Shown: positions 15,966 to 22,659 of the stretch, one piece after another
How positions within the stretch are numbered: the stretch's first letter is position 1
How the letters are laid out: each line of letters opens with the position of its first letter
Assembly (NCBI GenBank): GCA_030696545.1
Contig: JAUYSA010000029.1
Location: 1-22,659, forward strand
Direction of reading: 5' to 3'
Length of the DNA: 22,659 nt
Origin: Hyphomonadaceae bacterium
Lineage (GTDB): Bacteria > Pseudomonadota > Alphaproteobacteria > Caulobacterales > Hyphomonadaceae
Notes under the pieces: model-generated
What the model was told of the DNA's origin: nothing
Database searches by the model: none
Seen by the model: the letters and a program-made list of their open reading frames with translations, nothing else
Made by a program: the position numbers and the translations under genes

Positions 15966-16268
15966 CTAGTGATCCGCCGGACGCACCGGCTCCTCGCCAT
16001 TCAATACGCGGTTGGCATCGTCGACGGTCTGCTGTGCGTCAGTGCGCGTGGCTTCCGCCTCGCCGAGCACCTTCTCCATTTGCTCGTTCAAGGCCTTGGT
16101 CTCGGTGATCGCCGCATCCATCTCGCGCGACATCTTCTCCAGCGCCTCCAGCGCGGCCTTGTCCTCGGCGGACATCTGCTCTTCAGCCGCGACAGAAGGC
16201 TCTTTCGCCGGCCCGCCGCACCCCGCCGCCAACACGGCAGCAGTCATCACAACAACAAAAGCTCTCAC
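15966..16268 (-). CDS. Small coiled-coil lipoprotein
   Basis: The 100-residue product starts at GTG 16268, chosen because a near-perfect AGGAGG lies 7 bases upstream and because the signal sequence begins there. The open frame extends further upstream into trpB but without lipoprotein character. The start reads MRAFVVVMTAAVLAAGCGGP with lipobox LAAGC (Cys17). The mature part is Ala/Glu-rich with heptad-like spacing (ALEALEKMSREMDAAITE, ALNEQMEKVLGEAE), suggesting a coiled coil like that of small outer-membrane lipoproteins. No family is assigned. It begins 19 bases after the trpB stop, so it is probably in the trpB transcript. Confidence 0.75.
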   Translation of the reverse strand: MRAFVVVMTAAVLAAGCGGPAKEPSVAAEEQMSAEDKAALEALEKMSREMDAAITETKALNEQMEKVLGEAEATRTDAQQTVDDANRVLNGEEPVRPADH

Positions 16269-16287
16269 GTCCGCCCCTCCTACAGTT

Positions 16288-17502
16288 CTAGATCTGCATC
16301 CCCAGATGCCCGGCCACGGCGAAAATATCCTTATCACCGCGCCCACACATGTTCATGATGATCAGCCCGTCCTTGCCGAGCTCCTTGGCCACGTCGCCCG
16401 TGCGCGCCAGCGCATGGGCGGGCTCTAGAGCCGGGATGATGCCTTCAAGCTTCGTGCAGAGCTGGAAAGCCTCCAGCGCCTCCTTGTCGGTGCAGGTGCG
16501 GTACTCCGCGCGACCTGTCTCGTGCAGGAAAGCATGCTCCGGCCCGATACCCGGATAGTCGAGACCAGCCGAGATCGAGTGCGCGTCGATGATCTGCCCG
16601 TTGTCGTCTTGCAGCAGATAGGTGCGGTTGCCATGCAGAATTCCGGGCTGCCCGCCTGTCAGCGAGGCCGCGTGCATCGGCGTATCAACGCCGTGCCCGC
16701 CCGCTTCCACGCCGATCATCTTCACGCCCTCATCCTCGATGAAGGGATGGAACAGCCCGATCGCATTCGAACCGCCGCCGATCGCCGCCACGAGCGCGTC
16801 CGGCAAGCGGCCTTCCTGCTTCAGGATCTGCGCCCGCGCTTCCTTGCCGATGATCGACTGGAAATCGCGCACCAGCTCCGGATAGGGATGCGGCCCCGCC
16901 GCCGTGCCGATGACGTAGAACGTGTTCGATACGTTCGTCACCCAGTCACGCAGCGCCTCGTTCATCGCATCCTTCAGCGTGCCCGTGCCCGATGACACCG
17001 GCACGATCTCCGCGCCGAGCAGGCGCATGCGGAACACGTTCGGCTTCTGGCGCTCGACATCCGTCTCGCCCATGAACACCACGCACGGCAGGCCGAAGCG
17101 CGCGCAGATCGTGGCCGTTGCAACGCCGTGCTGCCCTGCGCCGGTCTCCGCGATGATGCGCGTCTTGCCCATGCGCCGCGCGAGGAGAACCTGCCCGATG
17201 CAGTTGTTGATCTTGTGCGCGCCAGTGTGGTTCAGCTCGTCGCGCTTGAGATAGATTTTCGCACCGCCGAAATGCTTGGTTAGCCGCTCGGCGAAATACA
17301 GCGGGCTAGGCCGGCCGACATAATGCTCCAGCAGCCAGTCGAACTCTTCCTGGAATTTCGGATCGGCTTTCGCCTTCCGGTATTCCTGCTCCAGATCAAG
17401 CACGAGCGGCATAAGCGTCTCGGCCACATAACGTCCGCCAAACTCGCCAAAACGGCCGTTTGCGTCGGGCCATTGCGACCACGTATTCGGGAGAGCCGTC
17501 AT
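16288..17502 (-). CDS. trpB: Tryptophan synthase beta chain
   Basis: TrpB joins indole and L-serine to form tryptophan using PLP. The 404-residue product has GRFGEFGGRYVAETLMP near the N-terminus, LNHTGAHKINN with the PLP lysine (about residue 97), ETGAGQHGVATA, GGGSNAIG (phosphate-binding loop, near residue 240), and the C-terminal CGRGDKD. ATG 17502 is preferred to the GTG two codons upstream because GAGGAA sits 6 bases before it. In most alphaproteobacteria trpB lies between trpF and trpA; here about 2.1 kb separates it from trpF and 3.2 kb from trpA. A GC-rich hairpin (17568-17589) lies in the leader. Confidence 0.97.
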   Translation of the reverse strand: MTALPNTWSQWPDANGRFGEFGGRYVAETLMPLVLDLEQEYRKAKADPKFQEEFDWLLEHYVGRPSPLYFAERLTKHFGGAKIYLKRDELNHTGAHKINNCIGQVLLARRMGKTRIIAETGAGQHGVATATICARFGLPCVVFMGETDVERQKPNVFRMRLLGAEIVPVSSGTGTLKDAMNEALRDWVTNVSNTFYVIGTAAGPHPYPELVRDFQSIIGKEARAQILKQEGRLPDALVAAIGGGSNAIGLFHPFIEDEGVKMIGVEAGGHGVDTPMHAASLTGGQPGILHGNRTYLLQDDNGQIIDAHSISAGLDYPGIGPEHAFLHETGRAEYRTCTDKEALEAFQLCTKLEGIIPALEPAHALARTGDVAKELGKDGLIIMNMCGRGDKDIFAVAGHLGMQI

Positions 17503-17567
17503 AACCACTTCCTCAGCTGCGAGCGTCCTTTACGCCGCGCTAGGCTCGCCAACAAGTCAGCAAGATT

Positions 17568-17589
17568 CCGGCGGCCTTCCAGCCGCCGG
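17568..17589 (-). terminator. GC-rich hairpin between acidic gene and trpB
   Basis: CCGGCGGC pairs with GCCGCCGG over a 6-base loop. It lies after the acidic protein gene and before trpB on the same strand, and lacks a good T-run. It may be a weak terminator or a leader structure for trpB. Confidence 0.4.
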
Positions 17590-17627
17590 TTCCACGCATG
17601 TCAGTCAAGTTACGTCAGACGGCAGAG

Positions 17628-17822
17628 CTACTCTTCTTCGTCGTCGCCATCCTCGTCTTCATCTTCGTCTTCGTCTTCGTCCTCATCGTCGTCCGCGTCT
17701 TCGTCGTCGCCTTCTTCCTCTTCTTCGCCTTCTTCCGGCGTCGCGAGAAGGGGAATGGTGTGGATCCCGGCAAACAGCACGGTCAGGTCCAGGGGCAGCA
17801 TGGGTTCGGGGTTGGGCGTCAT
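17628..17822 (-). CDS. Small protein with extreme acidic tail
   Basis: The 64-residue product has two parts: a hydrophobic start (MTPNPEPMLPLDLTVLFAGI, then HTIPLLATP) and, from about residue 30, an almost pure Glu/Asp tail to the C-terminus. AGGA lies 7 bases before the ATG, and the acidic codons mix GAA, GAG, GAC and GAT, so the tail is encoded rather than being one pure short tandem repeat. Tails like this occur on DNA-mimic, metal-buffer and chaperone-like proteins, but none of these roles is shown. It precedes trpB on the same strand with a hairpin between. The opposite strand gives an implausible Phe/Val-rich peptide and is discarded. Confidence 0.65.
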   Translation of the reverse strand: MTPNPEPMLPLDLTVLFAGIHTIPLLATPEEGEEEEEGDDEDADDDEDEDEDEDEDEDGDDEEE

Positions 17823-17834
17823 GGCGCTTCCTTT

Positions 17835-17890
17835 ATGTGACGTAGCGAATCAAACTGAGCATTACATGAGTAGGTAGATCGCATGTGACG
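17835..17890. promoter_or_regulatory. Direct repeat in divergent intergenic region
   Basis: ATGTGACG occurs at 17835-17842 and again at 17883-17890, 48 bases apart, between the acidic gene (minus) and the membrane-anchored gene (plus). The gap should hold promoters for both directions. No confident -35/-10 pair was found. Confidence 0.2.
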
Positions 17891-17957
17891 GTAGTTAAGC
17901 ATCGCTGCGATTTCCTTCAGCCGCTAGGGTTATCGCGATCAGCCTCAGGACTCCAAT

Positions 17958-18605
17958 ATGCGCTATTTCGATTTCAGCTCGTGGCAAGGTGTCCTGCTTA
18001 CCCTCCTCGGCATTGCGGTCTTCACCCTGATCGGCGTCGGCATCCGTGTGCTCATGATGCTCACCATCCAGCAACGCCAGCAGCGCCAAAACCGCCAGAT
18101 CAACGAGCGTCTGCGCACACTGATCGCCGCTTACAAGACGCTCGGCGGCTCCTTCACTGGGGAACTCACCGTCGACCCCACCCACCTCCGCGATCTGCAG
18201 CAGCGCGCGAAGCAACAGGGGGATGTCGCACAAGAGCCATCCGAACGCCCCCGCCGCATCCGCGATGCCGTGGAGGCCGCCCTCTCCGACATCATTCTGC
18301 TCGGCACGGAAGAGCATGTGCGCCTCGCCGGCCGGGCCGCTGCTGACATGGCCGCCGGCCGCCCGATCCAGACGGCTGAACTCGTCGTGTCGCTTCGCAA
18401 CTTCATCCGCCAGGCGCTCGACCTCGCCCCCATCCCGCCAGAGGTGCAGATCCCCTCGCAAGGACCGACCCGCCAGCAAGGCGGCGGCGGTCGCGGCGGC
18501 AAGGAAGGAGGCAACCGCGGTGGCGGCGGAAGTGGAATGGGAGGTAGCGGCATGGGAGGCGGAGGCATGGGCCCGGGAATGGGCGGCCGCACGGGCGAGG
18601 AATGA
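17958..18605 (+). CDS. Membrane-anchored protein with Gly/Met-rich tail
   Basis: The 215-residue product has one N-terminal membrane helix (about residues 10-35, GVLLTLLGIAVFTLIGVGIR). A conserved-looking cytoplasmic helical domain follows (QRQQRQNRQINERLRTLIAA, LGGSFTGELTVDPTHLRDL, RIRDAVEAALSDIILLGTEE, LVVSLRNFIRQALDL). The C-terminal tail of about 45 residues is nearly all Gly with Met, Arg and Ser (repeats of GMGG). The helical domain resembles an uncharacterised proteobacterial family; homologues I recall mostly end shortly after the IPxQGPTR segment, so the Gly/Met tail looks like an added extension. AGGA lies 6 bases before the ATG. No function is known. Confidence 0.8.
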   Translation: MRYFDFSSWQGVLLTLLGIAVFTLIGVGIRVLMMLTIQQRQQRQNRQINERLRTLIAAYKTLGGSFTGELTVDPTHLRDLQQRAKQQGDVAQEPSERPRRIRDAVEAALSDIILLGTEEHVRLAGRAAADMAAGRPIQTAELVVSLRNFIRQALDLAPIPPEVQIPSQGPTRQQGGGGRGGKEGGNRGGGGSGMGGSGMGGGGMGPGMGGRTGEE

Positions 18606-18757
18606 CGCCGCCTGCGCTGCAATCGCCCGATGTGCTTGGCCCGCGCACCGCTACGGCAGCGCTATTTCCCTACTCTCCATCCGGAACAAACCTCCATCAG
18701 GCACATTAAGGCGCCGAGCGTTCGTTTGGTGCGGACACTCCCTGGAGGAGCGTGACC

Positions 18758-18832
18758 GTGGGAAATATCATTTATCTCGTAGGCCTTGTCGTCATCGTGA
18801 TGGCGATCCTTTCATTCGTTGGTCTCGGCTGA
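18758..18832 (+). CDS. Single-helix microprotein, 24 residues
   Basis: The frame begins at GTG 18758 and reads MGNIIYLVGLVVIVM, followed by AILSFVGLG and a TGA stop. It is one membrane helix with almost no charged residues. GGAGGAG (18744-18750) sits about 7 bases before the GTG; another in-frame GTG at 18752 is too close to it. Very similar peptides (NIIYLVGLVVVVLAILSF type) precede PhnA-like membrane proteins in other alphaproteobacteria as I recall them. Here the PhnA-like gene begins 4 bases after the stop, so translation is probably coupled. Function unknown; a partner subunit for the neighbouring membrane protein is a reasonable guess. Confidence 0.7.
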   Translation: MGNIIYLVGLVVIVMAILSFVGLG

Positions 18833-18836
18833 AATC

Positions 18837-19541
18837 ATGCCCGACATCATCAACAGGGATACGCGCGTCGACTGGCCCGCGATCCTCGCAGGCGCAGTCG
18901 TGGCTACGGCGGTCGGCGTCATTCTCTCGACCTTCGGGCTTGGCCTCGGCCTCGCTGTGAACTCGCCGTATGAGGGCGAAGGCCTGTCGCCCGGCATGTT
19001 CGCTTTCGGAGCCGGCCTTTGGTTGCTGCTCACGCAGGTGGCCGCATTCTGGATCGGCGGATACATCTGCGCCCGTCTCCGCGCCCGCCAGCCTGAGTTG
19101 AGCGAGCATGAAGTAGATGTCCGCGACGGACTGCATGGCATTATCATGTGGGGCGCCGGCGTACTCGCTGCGGGCCTCATCTCCGCTCTCATCATCGGCG
19201 GCGCCACCACAGCCGCCCAGACCGCTGACCGTGGCGGACTTGTCGGGAGCGTCGCGACCGCTGCCGGTGCAGAGATCGATCAGGCCGCCTCGCGCGAGCG
19301 GGTCGATAATCCGGAAGCTGCGGACGAAACCTTCACCGAGCGTCGCGCTGAAGTGGCGCGGAAAGTGACTGTCCTGTCAGCGTTCATAACGGCGGCCTCC
19401 TTGCTGGTCGGCGCAGCTGCTGCTTTCTTCGCAGCCGGTGTCGGCGGACAGCATCGTGACCGCAGGACGAACGTGAAGTTCTTTGCCCTGCGCCGCCCTA
19501 TACGCAGCGCTGTCGTGCCCCCAACCACGCCTGTTGTCTGA
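18837..19541 (+). CDS. PhnA-like integral membrane protein
   Basis: The 234-residue product begins MPDIINRDTRVDWPAILAGA and has about four membrane helices: near residues 18-42 (AVVATAVGVILSTFGLGLGL), 58-80, 100-125 and 185-205. A hydrophilic segment (residues about 145-180, rich in Glu/Arg) separates the third and fourth. It matches an alphaproteobacterial group often labelled 'PhnA-like', although it is not a phosphonate enzyme. ATG 18837 is chosen over TTG 18819, which would overlap the microprotein. No strong ribosome site is seen, consistent with coupling to the microprotein ending at 18832. A terminator follows at 19564-19590. Confidence 0.75.
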   Translation: MPDIINRDTRVDWPAILAGAVVATAVGVILSTFGLGLGLAVNSPYEGEGLSPGMFAFGAGLWLLLTQVAAFWIGGYICARLRARQPELSEHEVDVRDGLHGIIMWGAGVLAAGLISALIIGGATTAAQTADRGGLVGSVATAAGAEIDQAASRERVDNPEAADETFTERRAEVARKVTVLSAFITAASLLVGAAAAFFAAGVGGQHRDRRTNVKFFALRRPIRSAVVPPTTPVV

Positions 19542-19563
19542 CAAGCTTCTGATCTGTGTGGAG

Positions 19564-19590
19564 AGGGCGCCGGCGACGGCGTCCTTTTCC
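19564..19590 (+). terminator. Rho-independent terminator of the PhnA-like gene
   Basis: A 9-bp stem (AGGGCGCCG with CGGCGTCCT, one G-U pair) has a GCGA tetraloop and leads into TTTTCC. The T-run is on the plus strand, where the membrane-protein block converges on trpF. Confidence 0.7.
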
Positions 19591-19621
19591 ATGCGGGGCA
19601 GCGGCGCGGTCCGACGTCGTG

Positions 19622-20281
19622 CTAACCGGCCGCCTTCGCCGCCTTGATGAAAGCTTCGACCTTCGCCTTGTCCTTCACGCCGGGGCTTGACTCCACGCCG
19701 GACGACACATCCACGGCTCCTGCTCCCGATTTCCGGATCGCCTCCGCGACATTCTCCGGCGTAAGCCCGCCCGACAGCGTCCAGTCCTCGTGGTCGTTGA
19801 CGCGAAAGCCATTGAGTATCGTCCAGTCGAAGCTGCGTCCGTGGCCGCCTTCGCGGTCTGCGCCCCTGGGCGGCTTGGCGTCGAACAGGAAAGCATCCGC
19901 CGCCTCGAACTGCGCGGCCTCGTCAAGGTCGCGCGGACGCTCGATCCCCATCGCCTTGACGACAGGCACGAGCGGATGCCGCTTCACGAATGAAGCCACC
20001 TGTCCTGGGCTTTCCTTGCCGTGCAGTTGCACGGCGCCGATCTCCGGCGTCTCCTCGATCAGTTGATCGAGCCATGGCACTGCCAGCGTCGTCACCACCC
20101 ACGGCTCGGCTCCCAGCTCCGCCGCCCGGCGGATCAGCGCCTGGGCCTTCTCAAACGGCACATGGCGAGGGCTCGCCTCGACCAGCACAAAGCCGACCAT
20201 GTCGGCGCCTGCCTGGATGGCCATCTCGACGTCTGATTCGCTGGTGAGACCGCAGATTTTTACGCTGATCATCTTCGCCAT
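19622..20281 (-). CDS. trpF: Phosphoribosylanthranilate isomerase
   Basis: TrpF converts phosphoribosylanthranilate to CdRP in tryptophan synthesis. The 219-residue TIM barrel has KICGLT with catalytic Cys10, ADMVGFVL, QLHGKE, FLFDAKPP with catalytic Asp134, LSGGLTPENV and AVDVSSGVESSPGVKD (phosphate-binding end). ATG 20281 is kept, but the ATG three codons downstream (20272) is better placed relative to GGATGG. trpF converges on the PhnA-like gene and is cut off from trpB by about 2.1 kb, so it needs its own promoter downstream of the mscL terminator. Confidence 0.95.
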   Translation of the reverse strand: MAKMISVKICGLTSESDVEMAIQAGADMVGFVLVEASPRHVPFEKAQALIRRAAELGAEPWVVTTLAVPWLDQLIEETPEIGAVQLHGKESPGQVASFVKRHPLVPVVKAMGIERPRDLDEAAQFEAADAFLFDAKPPRGADREGGHGRSFDWTILNGFRVNDHEDWTLSGGLTPENVAEAIRKSGAGAVDVSSGVESSPGVKDKAKVEAFIKAAKAAG

Positions 20282-20326
20282 CCGGCGGTAATGGGCCTTG
20301 GCATTAAAGCGTTTTTCCGGCCCTGG

Positions 20327-20362
20327 AAAAACAGAAAGGGCGGCGCTCAGGCCGCCCCTTCC
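20327..20362 (-). terminator. Rho-independent terminator of mscL
   Basis: On the minus strand GGAAGGGGCGGC pairs with GCCGCCCTTTCT (12 bp, two G-U) over a 6-base loop, followed by GTTTTT. It lies 38 bases after the mscL stop, just before trpF, and should isolate trpF from upstream transcripts. Confidence 0.85.
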
Positions 20363-20399
20363 TTACGCTACTGAACTCTACTCAGGTCGCCCGGATACC

Positions 20400-20813
20400 T
20401 CAGCGGCCCTTGGCAAGCAAGTCCCGGATCTCGGCGAGGAGTTTCTCCTGGGCCGGCGTTTCCGGCGGCGGAACCGGCGCGGCTTCCGCCTTGCGCTTCA
20501 TCGAGTTCATGCCTTTGACGACCATGAACATGGCGAAAGCGACGATCATGAACGTGATGCAGAAGTTGATGAACTTGCCGTAGTTGATCGTGACGGCGGC
20601 GATTTCCTTGCCATCCGGCCCGATGCTCGCCGCCTTCAGCTCATAGGCCAGCTTGGAGAAATCCATCCCGCCCGTGATCAGGCCGATGACCGGCATGATG
20701 ATGTCCGCCACCAGCGACGTGACGATCGCGCCGAAAGCGGCGCCGATGATCACGCCGACTGCGAGGTCGACCACGTTGCCCCGCATCGCGAATTCGCGAA
20801 ATTCCTTGAACAC
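20400..20813 (-). CDS. mscL: Large-conductance mechanosensitive channel
   Basis: MscL is the inner-membrane pressure-release channel that opens on hypo-osmotic shock. The 137-residue product matches closely: N-terminal amphipathic FKEFREFAMRGNVVDLAVGV, TM1 (VGVIIGAAFGAIVTSLVADI with the gate-region Gly/Ala pattern), the periplasmic loop, TM2 (FITFMIVAFAMFMVVK-like region near residue 90) and the C-terminal helix with EKLLAEIRDLL. The start is GTG (20811-20813) with GAGGGG 7 bases upstream. It lies between trpF and ihfB and ends in a strong terminator. Confidence 0.95.
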   Translation of the reverse strand: MFKEFREFAMRGNVVDLAVGVIIGAAFGAIVTSLVADIIMPVIGLITGGMDFSKLAYELKAASIGPDGKEIAAVTINYGKFINFCITFMIVAFAMFMVVKGMNSMKRKAEAAPVPPPETPAQEKLLAEIRDLLAKGR

Positions 20814-20856
20814 CCGGTATCCCCTCTGAAGCCGACGCCCTCACGCGCCTGTTACT

Positions 20857-20876
20857 ATTGTCTCACATGGGACAAA
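20857..20876. promoter_or_regulatory. Inverted repeat upstream of mscL
   Basis: ATTGTC (20857-20862) and GACAAA (20871-20876) form an imperfect inverted repeat about 45 bases before the mscL start. It may be an operator; no regulator family could be matched. Confidence 0.2.
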
Positions 20877-20928
20877 TGCGTCCAGCCTGAATCAGGCAGG
20901 CTCGCTATTCCCGTTTCGATATAAGGAC

Positions 20929-21231
20929 TTAGTCCCGATCTTCTGGATCGTGGCCGTTATTGAGCCGCGAGCGCAGCTCCTTGCCGGCCTTGAAGAACGG
21001 CACATGCTTGGCGTCCACGGACACGGCGTTGCCAGTGCGCGGATTGCGGCCCGTGCGAGCGTCGCGCTTGCGCACGGAGAACGCGCCGAAACCGCGCAGC
21101 TCAACGCGATCGCCCCGCTCCAGCGCGGCGGCAATCTCGTCGAAGATGACGTCGACGATCCTCTCGACCTCACGCGCTTTGAGCGTGGGGTTCTCTTCGG
21201 CCAGTCGGGCGATGAGTTCTGAACGCAGCAT
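20929..21231 (-). CDS. ihfB: Integration host factor subunit beta
   Basis: IhfB pairs with IhfA to bind and sharply bend DNA. The 100-residue product aligns end to end with the family: MLRSELIARLA, RVELRGFGAFSVR, and the DNA-intercalating arm ARTGRNPRTGNAV with the key Pro, then VPFFKAGKELR. Placement next to rpsA is the usual arrangement in proteobacteria. No Shine-Dalgarno sequence precedes the ATG (the upstream bases read AATTTCCTCCC), yet the start is fixed by alignment; the mRNA may be leaderless or use a non-canonical site. A gap of about 200 bases with the rpsA terminator precedes it. Confidence 0.95.
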   Translation of the reverse strand: MLRSELIARLAEENPTLKAREVERIVDVIFDEIAAALERGDRVELRGFGAFSVRKRDARTGRNPRTGNAVSVDAKHVPFFKAGKELRSRLNNGHDPEDRD

Positions 21232-21370
21232 GGGAGGAAATTCGCGCTAACCCGAACCAAAGACAAGAGTTTTTCGCAAACTTCCTGTCGCGAGACGGAT
21301 CGTTCCTGTACCGGATCGAAACATCGGAGCGCAGAAGTCGGGGATTCCCCCTGACGAGCGGCCTGCCTCA

Positions 21371-21409
21371 CAAAGCAAAACGCCCTCCCGGAAAACCGGA
21401 AGGGCGTTT
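21371..21409 (-). terminator. Rho-independent terminator of rpsA
   Basis: AAACGCCCT pairs with AGGGCGTTT, with an inner CCGG/CCGG stem, one mismatch and an AAAA/TTTT loop. On the minus strand it is followed by TGCTTTG. The symmetric arms could also stop plus-strand transcripts. Confidence 0.85.
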
Positions 21410-21434
21410 CACAACTTCTACAGCAGAGGGACGG

Positions 21435-22659
21435 CTACTCGTCCTTCTTGCCCTTCGCGAGGGCGGCGCCGAGGATGTCGCCCAGCGACGCGCCCGAGTC
21501 GGCCGAGCCGTACTGTTCAACGGCTTCCTTCTCGTCGCGGATTTCCATCGCCTTGATCGAGAGCGAAACCTTGCGGCCCGCCTTGTCGAACGCGGTGACG
21601 AGAGCATCGACCTTTTCGCCTACAGCATAACGCTCCGGACGCTGCTCAGCACGATCACGCGAGAGATCGGCCTTGCGGATGAATGACTTCATCGCGCCGT
21701 CAGCGATCGAGACTTCGATGCCGCCGGTGGTGACTTCAACAACCGTCGTAGTGACGATCGAGTTCTTGCGAAGATCGATCGACTCGGTCGGGTCCGTCGA
21801 GAGTTGCTTGATGCCAAGCGAGATACGCTCTTTCTCGATGTCGATATCGAGAACGCGCGCCGAGACGGCGTCACCCTTGGTGTACTTCTTGATCGCTTCT
21901 TCGCCCGGAACGTTCCAGTCGATGTCGTTGATGTGGACCATGCCGTCCAGATCAGGGCCGAGTCCGACAAACAGGCCGAACTCGGTGATGCCGCGAACTT
22001 CGCCTTCGATGTTCGTGCCAATCGGGTGTTCAGCCTGGAAGGCTTCCCACGGATTGTTCATGACCTGCTTGAGGCCCAGCGAGATGCGGCGCTTCTCGGC
22101 GTCGACATCCAGAACCATCACATCGACTTCCTGCGAAGACGAGATGATCTTGCCGGGGTGAACGTTCTTCTTGGTCCAGCTCATTTCCGAGACGTGGATC
22201 AGGCCTTCGACGCCATCTTCCAGTTCAACGAACGCGCCGTAGTCAGTGATGTTGGTCACGCGGCCCGTCAGCTTGGCGCCGACCGGGTACTTGGCCGACA
22301 CGCCATCCCACGGATCCGTGGCCAGCTGCTTCATGCCGAGCGAAATACGCTGTGTTTCCGGGTTGATCTTGATGATCTGGACTTCGACTTCCTGGCCGAC
22401 TTCCACAACCTGAGACGGGTGCGAGACGCGCTTCCAGCTCATGTCGGTGACGTGCAGCAGGCCATCGATGCCGCCGAGGTCCACGAATGCGCCGTAATCG
22501 GTGATGTTCTTGACGACGCCCTTGCGACGCTCGCCCTCGGCCATGTTGCCGACGATCTCTGCGCGCTGTTCCGCACGGCTCTCTTCGAGAACCGCACGAC
22601 GCGAGACGACGATGTTGCCGCGCGGACGGTCCATCTTGAGAATGGCGAACGGCTGCATC
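21435..22659 (-). CDS. rpsA: 30S ribosomal protein S1, 3' part (5' end beyond window)
   Basis: S1 binds mRNA on the small ribosomal subunit and helps initiation on structured or weak leaders. About 408 residues are present. Four S1 domains are visible: VKNITDYGAFVDLGGIDGLL, VTNITDYGAFVELEDGVEGL, VRGITEFGLFVGLGPDLDGM and a final diverged one (VVEVTTGGIEVSIADGAMKS). Before them is the end of the previous domain (KMDRPRGNIVVSRRAVLEE). The ATG near 22658 is internal; the true start, probably some 150 residues further, lies past the right edge. The C-terminus is acidic and basic mixed (GDILGAALAKGKKDE). A strong terminator follows. Confidence 0.96.
   Translation of the reverse strand, partial: MQPFAILKMDRPRGNIVVSRRAVLEESRAEQRAEIVGNMAEGERRKGVVKNITDYGAFVDLGGIDGLLHVTDMSWKRVSHPSQVVEVGQEVEVQIIKINPETQRISLGMKQLATDPWDGVSAKYPVGAKLTGRVTNITDYGAFVELEDGVEGLIHVSEMSWTKKNVHPGKIISSSQEVDVMVLDVDAEKRRISLGLKQVMNNPWEAFQAEHPIGTNIEGEVRGITEFGLFVGLGPDLDGMVHINDIDWNVPGEEAIKKYTKGDAVSARVLDIDIEKERISLGIKQLSTDPTESIDLRKNSIVTTTVVEVTTGGIEVSIADGAMKSFIRKADLSRDRAEQRPERYAVGEKVDALVTAFDKAGRKVSLSIKAMEIRDEKEAVEQYGSADSGASLGDILGAALAKGKKDE

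Noticed and set aside
17598..17840. Hydrophobic Phe/Val-rich plus-strand frame opposite the acidic gene
   Set aside because: It is the complement of GAA/GAC codons; the minus frame has the better ribosome site and a plausible protein.
18131..18622. Proline-rich minus-strand frame
   Set aside because: Complement of the Gly-rich tail of the membrane-anchored protein; no ribosome site.
18690..18760. EcfG general-stress promoter (GGAAC/CGTT) before the microprotein
   Set aside because: GGAAC and CGTT are present but 31 bases apart, far from the 16-17 expected.

Overview
The window is GC-rich and densely packed. Its gene content and order suggest an alphaproteobacterium of the Hyphomonadaceae/Caulobacterales type. 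The evidence is the minus-strand run rpsA, ihfB, mscL, trpF, trpB, trpA, accD, folC (an alphaproteobacterial backbone), an AccD with a decayed zinc ribbon, a lone motA, an HpcH/HpaI-type malyl-CoA-lyase-like gene, and frequent GTG/TTG starts. Genus cannot be fixed from sequence reading alone. No tRNA, rRNA, CRISPR array, IS element, phage gene or toxin-antitoxin pair was found. No gap without a gene exceeds about 300 bases; the longest, 5772-6036, holds only candidate promoter sequence.

Left part (1-4983). An unrecognised helical protein (30-758) runs into a large nested palindromic repeat (431-571) that encodes part of its odd C-terminal tail. A putative lipoprotein follows (GTG start at 755) with its own promoter and a perfect 12-bp palindrome between the promoter boxes. 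Next comes a two-gene unit of a CoA-ester lyase (1413-2480) and a CocE/NonD-type S15 hydrolase lipoprotein (2498-4366). It converges on a DUF1287 Tat-type secreted protein (4363-4983), sharing the bases CTAG as both stop codons.

Middle (4984-11318). A cold-shock-like/four-helix membrane fusion protein (5073-5771, minus) ends in a strong terminator. Its 3' arm also carries the apparent ribosome binding site of the DUF1287 gene. motA (6037-6900, plus) has its own terminator. Then follow a large secreted M16 zinc peptidase and folC, both minus.

Right part (11319-22659). accD and trpA overlap by TTGA. trpA is separated from trpB by a plus-strand lipoprotein and by a minus-strand group (ApbE-DUF2271 fusion, GFA-family protein, small lipoprotein) that appears to continue from trpB. 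trpB is separated from trpF by a tiny acidic protein and a plus-strand envelope block. That block holds a membrane-anchored protein with a Gly/Met-rich tail, a 24-residue single-helix microprotein, and a PhnA-like membrane protein. trpF, mscL, ihfB and the 3' part of rpsA complete the window. The trp genes therefore look like a formerly contiguous trpFBA-accD-folC cluster opened twice by membrane and envelope genes.

No wholly new multi-gene system could be demonstrated. The best leads are the nested palindrome inside a coding tail, the terminator that doubles as a ribosome-site mask, the microprotein/PhnA-like pair, the acidic microprotein, and the cold-shock-like membrane fusion.
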